In this document: positions 5,776-9,796 of the stretch, piece by piece
Numbering within the stretch: the first letter of the stretch is position 1
How the letters are laid out: every line of letters starts with the position of its first letter
Assembly: GCA_900755865.1 (NCBI GenBank)
Contig: CAAEHZ010000143.1
Span: 1-9,796 of the forward strand
Source: Lachnospiraceae bacterium
GTDB lineage: Bacteria > Bacillota > Clostridia > Lachnospirales > Lachnospiraceae
Reading direction: 5' to 3'
Length of the DNA: 9,796 nucleotides
The notes under the pieces: model-generated
The model's input: the letters and a program-made list of their open reading frames with translations, nothing else
The model's database searches: none
Told to the model about the DNA's origin: nothing
Translations under genes and position numbers: made by a program

Positions 5776-6441
5776 TTAACTGCTGTGCCAGAAACGCAGT
5801 TCATCATATTGCTGAATATACATTTCCATCTTATCCATGAAGTCTATCTGTATATCGCAGCCCTCTTCCATGTCTATCTGTATTTGACAGCCATTTCCTA
5901 CAACATCCTCACCGCTGTCCGCTTCTGCAAGCATATTGCCATCCATATCTGTAAAATACTCCCCGTTTTCCTCCATGCGGTAGTCCTTCAGATTCTGCTC
6001 CGCATCCATAAAATAAAAATAATACGCGTGGCTTTCATCCCCTTTTATCGCCCGCTTCTGTGCATAGCCCAGACACTTGTCATTCTCATCATAGTAACCA
6101 TATGTCGCCGCGGCAATATAGTCATCCGTGTCTTCGTTGACAGGCTCGTCCGTCACAATCTTCATATAAAACCACGTTTCGCCGCCCACCGTGACCGTCC
6201 ATTTCGTGTTGATAAATCCCGACTCCTCCATCCGGCCCGCGATTGCTCCGTCCGCCAAAATATCTGTTTTCTGGTTGACTGCCTCCAAATCCCCCTTGAA
6301 ACAGACACTCGAAGCGGTATTCAGTGCTTCCTTTGCCTCCTGCGCATCGGAGATTGTAACCACAGAAGTTTCGCCACAGCCGGAAAACATTGCCGCCACA
6401 ACCCCTGCCAGAAACAATCCCCTCAGTCCTTTCTTCCTCAT
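5776..6441 (-). CDS. Small lipoprotein of unknown function
   Basis: This is a 221-residue predicted lipoprotein. The signal peptide MRKKGLRGLFLAGVVAAMFSGC has lipobox FSGC with Cys22. The start ATG 6441 has AAGGAGAGG about 10 bases upstream and follows the preceding gene's stop by 17 bases, so the two are very likely cotranscribed. The mature part is acidic with alternating aromatic strands (KWTVTVGGETWFYMKIV, AYYFYFMD, GEYFTDMDG), reminiscent of the beta-sheet lipoproteins that bind lipids or other lipoproteins in Firmicutes, but I cannot assign a family. The C-terminus (about 180-221) is rich in Met, Glu and Asp. No enzymatic motif is seen. It might be an accessory or chaperone for the surface proteins encoded downstream; that is inference from position only. 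Confidence 0.8.
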   Translation of the reverse strand: MRKKGLRGLFLAGVVAAMFSGCGETSVVTISDAQEAKEALNTASSVCFKGDLEAVNQKTDILADGAIAGRMEESGFINTKWTVTVGGETWFYMKIVTDEPVNEDTDDYIAAATYGYYDENDKCLGYAQKRAIKGDESHAYYFYFMDAEQNLKDYRMEENGEYFTDMDGNMLAEADSGEDVVGNGCQIQIDMEEGCDIQIDFMDKMEMYIQQYDELRFWHSS

Positions 6442-6458
6442 CTGCTCACATCCTCTCC

Positions 6459-7838
6459 TTATATAATATCTGTTGCTCCGCCCGTGCGGTTTGTCAATCC
6501 GCCGTCTTCATCCCGGGCAAGCTCCCTTGTCACCATGACCGCCATAGCAGTCACAAGCGGCAGATATTCCTTTTCATAGACAATTAAAAATGCATTGTCC
6601 CATAGCACATTCTGGATAGTGATATCCATATTATCCATGATTGCGCCAATCATCCGTCCATTCAGCATAACCCTGAAATTATGTCCTATTGTGCCCGCAT
6701 ACTCGATAAGCTCCAGCTTTCCGTCCTTTATCTCCATCGCAAATTTGTCCCGCACAAAGGTAAGCTGCTTCTCCAGTACTCCATAAGGTTCCCCCTTATA
6801 GAAGAAGCTATAGGTAGCAAGCGCATGACCGATTTCCTTTGTCATCCTGAAAATCTCATTCTGCTCTGTGTCAAAAATACGCAGATTGATGAGAGGAATT
6901 GTACCGTCCACTATGTAAACTGTATTTTGATTTGCATCCTGCACCTCAAAATGCTGCCCCGTAAGCTTAAAGTTCTCCGTAAAGGTATAGACATCCGAAG
7001 GGCTTGAAGCCTTAAACGGCAGCGGCTGCCCCGTCCTTGCATACTGCCTGATGCTCTCCTCTAACCAGTCCCTGAAAAAGAATACGTCCGTGTGGTAGCA
7101 CAGATGCCCCGCCGTATCCGCGCCCAGATTCTCCTCCGGTGGATAAACCGGCTCTGTCAGCTTTTTACTGATAAAGTTATCTAAAAAGGAATAGCCGATA
7201 AAACCTACATCTCCGCTCCCGTTCAGATAAAAATAGATAAACTGTCCTCTGTCGTCCGGTCCGAATATCAGCGTATCATAAGGCGAAGTGCGGAAACGTC
7301 CAAGCCATCCGGAGCCTAAAGGCGTCTGTATTTCCCGGAAGGCCTGATAAAATTCCTCAATCTTCCGTTTCCTGTCAAAACCAAGCATTGTCATCCCGTC
7401 TGTCATGGAATTATAATCCGCCGGGGAACCCATCATAAAAATGGCGATGCCTGCAATCAGAACCACCGTTCCAACTACAAGCCAGAAGGTATCCCAGTTT
7501 CCAGCCACCCACAGCCATACTCCAACAACTGCAATAACCGCACCTGCGATACGATGCTTCCACACACGGCGTTTTAATGACTTTGACAGCTCCCTGTATG
7601 CTTTATTGTTCTCCTTCGCCGTATCCGCTATTGCTCCAATCTGCTCCGCCGTGCGCTTTAATGGCGAGCGAATCCGCCAGAGCCACGCAAACCATGCAAA
7701 AAGCGCCGCCAGCAGCCCAAAGAAAAACAGAAGAACTGCCGCCTCCTCAAAAGGAGTCCCTGACATCACATCCTCTATCGTCCCCAACACACCAATCAAA
7801 ACACAGGCAACTGAAAGTCCTATCCATACTTTTTTCAA
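6459..7838 (-). CDS. Four-helix membrane protein with LURP-one/Tubby-like C-terminal domain
   Basis: The TTG start at 7838 is chosen because GGAGGGG lies five bases upstream; a GTG at 7874 would put that site inside the coding region. From TTG the protein has 459 residues. It has four predicted membrane helices, about 4-20, 33-54, 95-113 and 116-136. The loop between helices 2 and 3 is long and charged (EQIGAIADTAKENNKAYRELSKSLKRR). A soluble middle part (about 150-285) includes TLIFGPDDRG and YFYLNGSGDVGFIGYSF. From about 288 to 443 there is a beta-rich region with the features of LURP-one-related (YxjI-like, Tubby fold) domains: repeated VYIVDGTIPLINLRIFD-like strands, then DKFAMEIKDGKLELIEY, then the hydrophobic final helix LPLVTAMAVMVTRE. 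Such domains are thought to bind membrane lipid or ligands; function in bacteria is poorly known. The gene follows the regulator gene by 38 bases. Domain call is by eye from pattern. Confidence 0.75.
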   Translation of the reverse strand: MKKVWIGLSVACVLIGVLGTIEDVMSGTPFEEAAVLLFFFGLLAALFAWFAWLWRIRSPLKRTAEQIGAIADTAKENNKAYRELSKSLKRRVWKHRIAGAVIAVVGVWLWVAGNWDTFWLVVGTVVLIAGIAIFMMGSPADYNSMTDGMTMLGFDRKRKIEEFYQAFREIQTPLGSGWLGRFRTSPYDTLIFGPDDRGQFIYFYLNGSGDVGFIGYSFLDNFISKKLTEPVYPPEENLGADTAGHLCYHTDVFFFRDWLEESIRQYARTGQPLPFKASSPSDVYTFTENFKLTGQHFEVQDANQNTVYIVDGTIPLINLRIFDTEQNEIFRMTKEIGHALATYSFFYKGEPYGVLEKQLTFVRDKFAMEIKDGKLELIEYAGTIGHNFRVMLNGRMIGAIMDNMDITIQNVLWDNAFLIVYEKEYLPLVTAMAVMVTRELARDEDGGLTNRTGGATDII

Positions 7839-7850
7839 AACTACCCCTCC
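7838..7850 (-). promoter_or_regulatory. Ribosome binding site deciding a TTG start
   Basis: GGAGGGG (7850-7844), then TAGTT, then TTG AAA AAA GTA TGG. The TTG gives the N-terminus MKKVWIGLSVACV, a normal membrane-protein start, while the upstream GTG at 7874 has no such site. Confidence 0.6.
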
Positions 7851-7876
7851 ATTTCTGTTCCGCCCTGATTTCACTT

Positions 7877-9373
7877 CTACAGCAGGTTGATTTCTCTGCC
7901 ACGGTTGACCGCCTGCTGCCTGTTCTGTACCTGAAGCTTCCGGAAAATGTTATTGCTGTGGAACTTCACTGTTCCCGTCTTTTTGCCCATCCTGTTCGCA
8001 ATCTCATCATTACTCATTCCCTGTGCCATCAGGCGCAGTACCGTTTTCTCCGTTACAGTCAGCGGCTCAAAATACTCTGCCGGAGATTTTAAGTAATCAG
8101 GAAAATGCATGCCAACCTCTGTCGCAAGCTCCATAATCTGACTGGTAAAATCATCCGCTCCCTTTTCCTGCTGGTAGATGGAAAGCATCTGTACCATGCA
8201 GTTCCCCTCGTCCGCAAGCAAACGGATATAGTTATATTTCCCTGCTATCTCCAGGGATTTTTCCAGTTCTTCGCAAAGATGCTTCTTATCATTTGCTTTA
8301 TGGAAAATCATGGCGGAGAGCATATAGCACTCGCACAAATCCATATGACGCTTTCCCGGTGTCAGCAGAATAATAAGCTGCTTTACCAACACATGAGCAA
8401 CCATATATTTTCCTGTCTGTAAATAGCAGCGCACCTTTATGAGATAGGCATACATGTCCATCATGTAGATATCTTTATTCTCGTCCGGGGCTGCTTTCTC
8501 AAGCCACTCCTCAACCTCATCAAGCCGTCCGTCATAGCAGGCAGCAAGACACTCGAAGGCATTCAGGCTGCTGGTCAGTTCCTCCCATCCTGTCTGGTGT
8601 ATCCGGTCACGAATCTTCTCCACCAATGGCTTCGCCGTCCTCGTCTGCCCGTTCACAAGCAGTATCTTCATCTGCAGGGCTAATGCCACAAACAGGCAGC
8701 GCATATCCTTCTCCTGTTCCATGAGCGGTATTGTGCCTGTTACAAGCACAAGTGCCTGAAAGCAGTTGTTATTCTGGTAATACCATTCTGCAAGGACAAT
8801 CTCATATACACCCTTTCCACCGCTTCCATACAGCTTTTCAACCGTTTCCGTAATGATATTCCTGTAACGTTCCAAACAGGAACCGAACCTTGTAAAATCC
8901 CGGAATCCGTTTATAATACTCGGACGACATGCCGACAGGGTAAGACTCCTGACCGGTACTGCACCGACCTTTACCAGAAAGAATACAATCCGCAGAAACA
9001 TAAAATCTTCCGTATACGGCATAACCAGTTCCGTGCTGACCCGGCAAAAATCGTTAACGTTAAAATCCTGCAGCTGCCAGTGCCCTGGGTTTTCCCCTAA
9101 AATGTCTACATATTCCTTTGCCTCATCAAGCCGCCCTGCCATGGCAGAAAGCAGGGCAAGAAGAGAGATAAGAAGCGGGGCTTTTTCATAGTTCTCCCGC
9201 TCTATCCGAAAAATATAATCACGGCAATCCCACAACGCAGGCATGGAAAAAGGATGCATTGTAAACTCCTCCAATGTCGTTTCCAGCAAATTCCCCTCTT
9301 TTTCTGCAGTTTTCATGATACGCAGCATTTCTTTTCTGGAGCGTGGATATATCTGCTTCTCTTTTTTTGTCAT
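7877..9373 (-). CDS. LuxR-family transcription regulator with helical-repeat sensor region
   Basis: This is a 498-residue regulator. Residues 434-498 form a LuxR/GerE-type helix-turn-helix: LTVTEKTVLRLMAQGMSNDE then IANRMGKKTGTVKFHSNNIF, ending RKLQVQNRQQAVNRG. The conserved T-E, L-x-G-x-S-N-x-E-I-A and TVK-H positions are present. The rest (about 1-430) is all-helical, with TPR-like pairs such as LLVNGQTRTAKPLVEKI, YDGRLDEVEEWLEKAA and LQTGKYMVAHVLVKQL. This layout matches the C-terminal half of MalT-type regulators. There is no Walker A motif, so the STAND ATPase of full-length MalT (about 900 residues) is absent; nor is there a receiver domain. It is the first gene of the run and transcribed in the same direction, so it is a good candidate for the activator of the operon. 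ATG 9373 follows GAGAG five bases upstream, a modest ribosome site. It ends in TAG at 7877. Confidence 0.88.
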   Translation of the reverse strand: MTKKEKQIYPRSRKEMLRIMKTAEKEGNLLETTLEEFTMHPFSMPALWDCRDYIFRIERENYEKAPLLISLLALLSAMAGRLDEAKEYVDILGENPGHWQLQDFNVNDFCRVSTELVMPYTEDFMFLRIVFFLVKVGAVPVRSLTLSACRPSIINGFRDFTRFGSCLERYRNIITETVEKLYGSGGKGVYEIVLAEWYYQNNNCFQALVLVTGTIPLMEQEKDMRCLFVALALQMKILLVNGQTRTAKPLVEKIRDRIHQTGWEELTSSLNAFECLAACYDGRLDEVEEWLEKAAPDENKDIYMMDMYAYLIKVRCYLQTGKYMVAHVLVKQLIILLTPGKRHMDLCECYMLSAMIFHKANDKKHLCEELEKSLEIAGKYNYIRLLADEGNCMVQMLSIYQQEKGADDFTSQIMELATEVGMHFPDYLKSPAEYFEPLTVTEKTVLRLMAQGMSNDEIANRMGKKTGTVKFHSNNIFRKLQVQNRQQAVNRGREINLL

Positions 9374-9504
9374 ATTTCTCTCATTTCCAGCATGAACTAT
9401 CGTTATACTAAATTTATTTTAACTGTATTTCACTTGTTTGTATAGCAAACTTAAGTTATAAAAAAAATAAATTTCAGACCAAACTATTTGCTTACTAAGC
9501 ATAC
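9374..9504 (-). promoter_or_regulatory. Leader and probable promoter region of the operon
   Basis: This is a very AT-rich stretch between the terminator at 9505-9536 and the regulator gene. On the minus strand TTGGTC (9482-9477) and TATAAC (9460-9455) are 16 bases apart, a passable but weak promoter. A second TATAAC nearer the gene lacks a good -35 element. A perfect palindrome aacttaagtt (9448-9457) overlaps the first -10, and an inverted repeat gtttg-tatag-caaac (9436-9450) follows directly. These dyads are a plausible operator, perhaps for autoregulation by the LuxR protein. Confidence 0.35.
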
Positions 9505-9536
9505 AAAAAGCGGCAATGACCTTTCGTCATTACCGC
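9505..9536 (-). terminator. Intrinsic terminator after the ATPase remnant
   Basis: On the minus strand GCGGTAATGAC (9536-9526), a five-base loop and GTCATTGCCGC (9520-9510) form an 11-bp stem with one G-U pair, followed by TTTTT (9509-9505). It starts 24 bases after the stop of the ATPase remnant and separates it from the regulator operon. Confidence 0.85.
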
Positions 9537-9560
9537 CTGCCTACAACTCCATCATCTGCT

Positions 9561-9704
9561 TTACCTGCTTTTCAGATACGCAATATACGCCTGCATCAAC
9601 TTGGACTTACCGGATCGACGAATGCCCGTGATGATCTTGATGTCAGGAGTACCATTCAGTTCAATGATTCTGTCGAGATACTTTGCTCTTGTAATTGTTT
9701 TCAT
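9561..9704 (-). pseudogene. N-terminal remnant of an AAA_14/DUF4143-type ATPase
   Basis: This is a 47-codon reading frame from ATG 9704 (GGGTGA four bases upstream) to TAA 9561. The product starts [14 protein letters not shown] and continues with a P-loop, [16 protein letters not shown]. This is the typical N-terminus of the roughly 400-residue prokaryotic ATPases with an AAA_14 domain and a DUF4143 C-terminal domain. The Walker A motif is intact but Walker B and everything after it are missing. The stop comes right after AYLKSR, and a terminator follows within 30 bases, so an internal deletion seems to have joined the 5' end to the 3' end of the gene. In the next frame the bases around the stop read [11 protein letters not shown] and then TAG, which could be the original C-terminus. 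The remnant keeps promoter, ribosome site and terminator and might still be expressed as a short peptide. Confidence 0.75.
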
Positions 9705-9725
9705 ATCGTCACCCGCTTTCAAAAG

Positions 9726-9758
9726 TCGAAGATTTTTCATTTCTTGAAACTGCTTCGA
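9726..9758 (-). promoter_or_regulatory. Hairpin in the leader of the ATPase remnant
   Basis: Bases tcgaag (9726-9731) pair with cttcga (9753-9758), and tttca (9735-9739) with tgaaa (9745-9749). A 3 by 3 internal loop separates them and the apical loop is five bases. It lies between the promoter at 9766-9793 and the ribosome site, with no U-tract after it. It may be a leader structure or an operator. Confidence 0.35.
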
Positions 9759-9765
9759 TGTACTT

Positions 9766-9793
9766 ATTATACTGTCTGCTATAGTATATGCAA
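9766..9793 (-). promoter_or_regulatory. Promoter of the ATPase remnant
   Basis: On the minus strand TTGCAT (9793-9788) and TATAAT (9771-9766) are 16 bases apart, 4/6 and 6/6 to consensus. A short dyad, ATACT and AGTAT, lies between and into the -10 element. The start codon is about 60 bases downstream. Confidence 0.6.
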
Positions 9794-9796
9794 GAG

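Noticed and set aside
5758..6579. A 273-codon open frame on the plus strand
   Set aside because: It is antisense to the small lipoprotein and the end of the membrane protein gene; no signal for translation and no recognisable domain.

Overview
The window looks like chromosomal DNA from a low-to-mid-GC Gram-positive gut-type anaerobe, most likely a clostridium of the Lachnospiraceae kind. The grounds are strong purine-rich ribosome sites (GGAGG types), GTG and TTG starts, many lipoprotein signal peptides with Lys/Arg-rich N-termini, and the protein families present (clostripain-type C11 peptidase, extracellular transglutaminase-like protein, AAA_14/DUF4143-type ATPase). This is inference; there is no rRNA or other marker in the window. 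No tRNA, rRNA, CRISPR array or transposase gene was seen.

All real genes lie on the minus strand, so the window is best read from right to left. Far right (9505-9793): a remnant of an AAA-type ATPase gene, only 47 codons long, that still has its own promoter, leader hairpin and terminator. Next (7877-9373): a LuxR-type transcription regulator with a helical-repeat sensor half and a C-terminal HTH. Then, closely spaced: a four-helix membrane protein with a LURP-one/Tubby-like C-terminal domain (6459-7838), a small unrecognised lipoprotein (5776-6441), an unrecognised 128-aa cytoplasmic protein (5226-5612), and three secreted lipoproteins in a row. These are a zinc metallopeptidase with an HExxHxxGxxD site (3783-5153), a transglutaminase-like cysteine-fold protein (2392-3786, ATGA overlap with the gene before it), and a clostripain-family (C11) cysteine peptidase (246-2441). 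No terminator was seen inside the run, so it is plausibly one operon headed by its own regulator.

The exported part looks like a cell-surface protein-processing system: one metallopeptidase, one transglutaminase-fold enzyme and one Arg/Lys-type cysteine peptidase, all lipid-anchored. The first two share a homologous C-terminal module of about 64 residues rich in Trp, Tyr, Asp and Glu. Both also carry an Arg-rich RS[VI]RR motif between an acidic linker and the catalytic domain, which is a possible cleavage site for the third enzyme.

Three oddities stand out. (1) The clostripain gene is interrupted by an in-frame UGA exactly where the family would be expected to have Trp, between two otherwise intact halves. 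(2) The 128-aa gene is bracketed by a 27-bp inverted repeat (5169-5195 and 5727-5753, one mismatch) that looks like the ends of an invertible or inserted cassette; it also contains a pair of 34-38-bp direct repeats. (3) Left of the clostripain gene there is a near-consensus leftward promoter followed by a perfect 14-bp stem-loop, apparently the start of the next transcription unit, whose gene lies outside the window.
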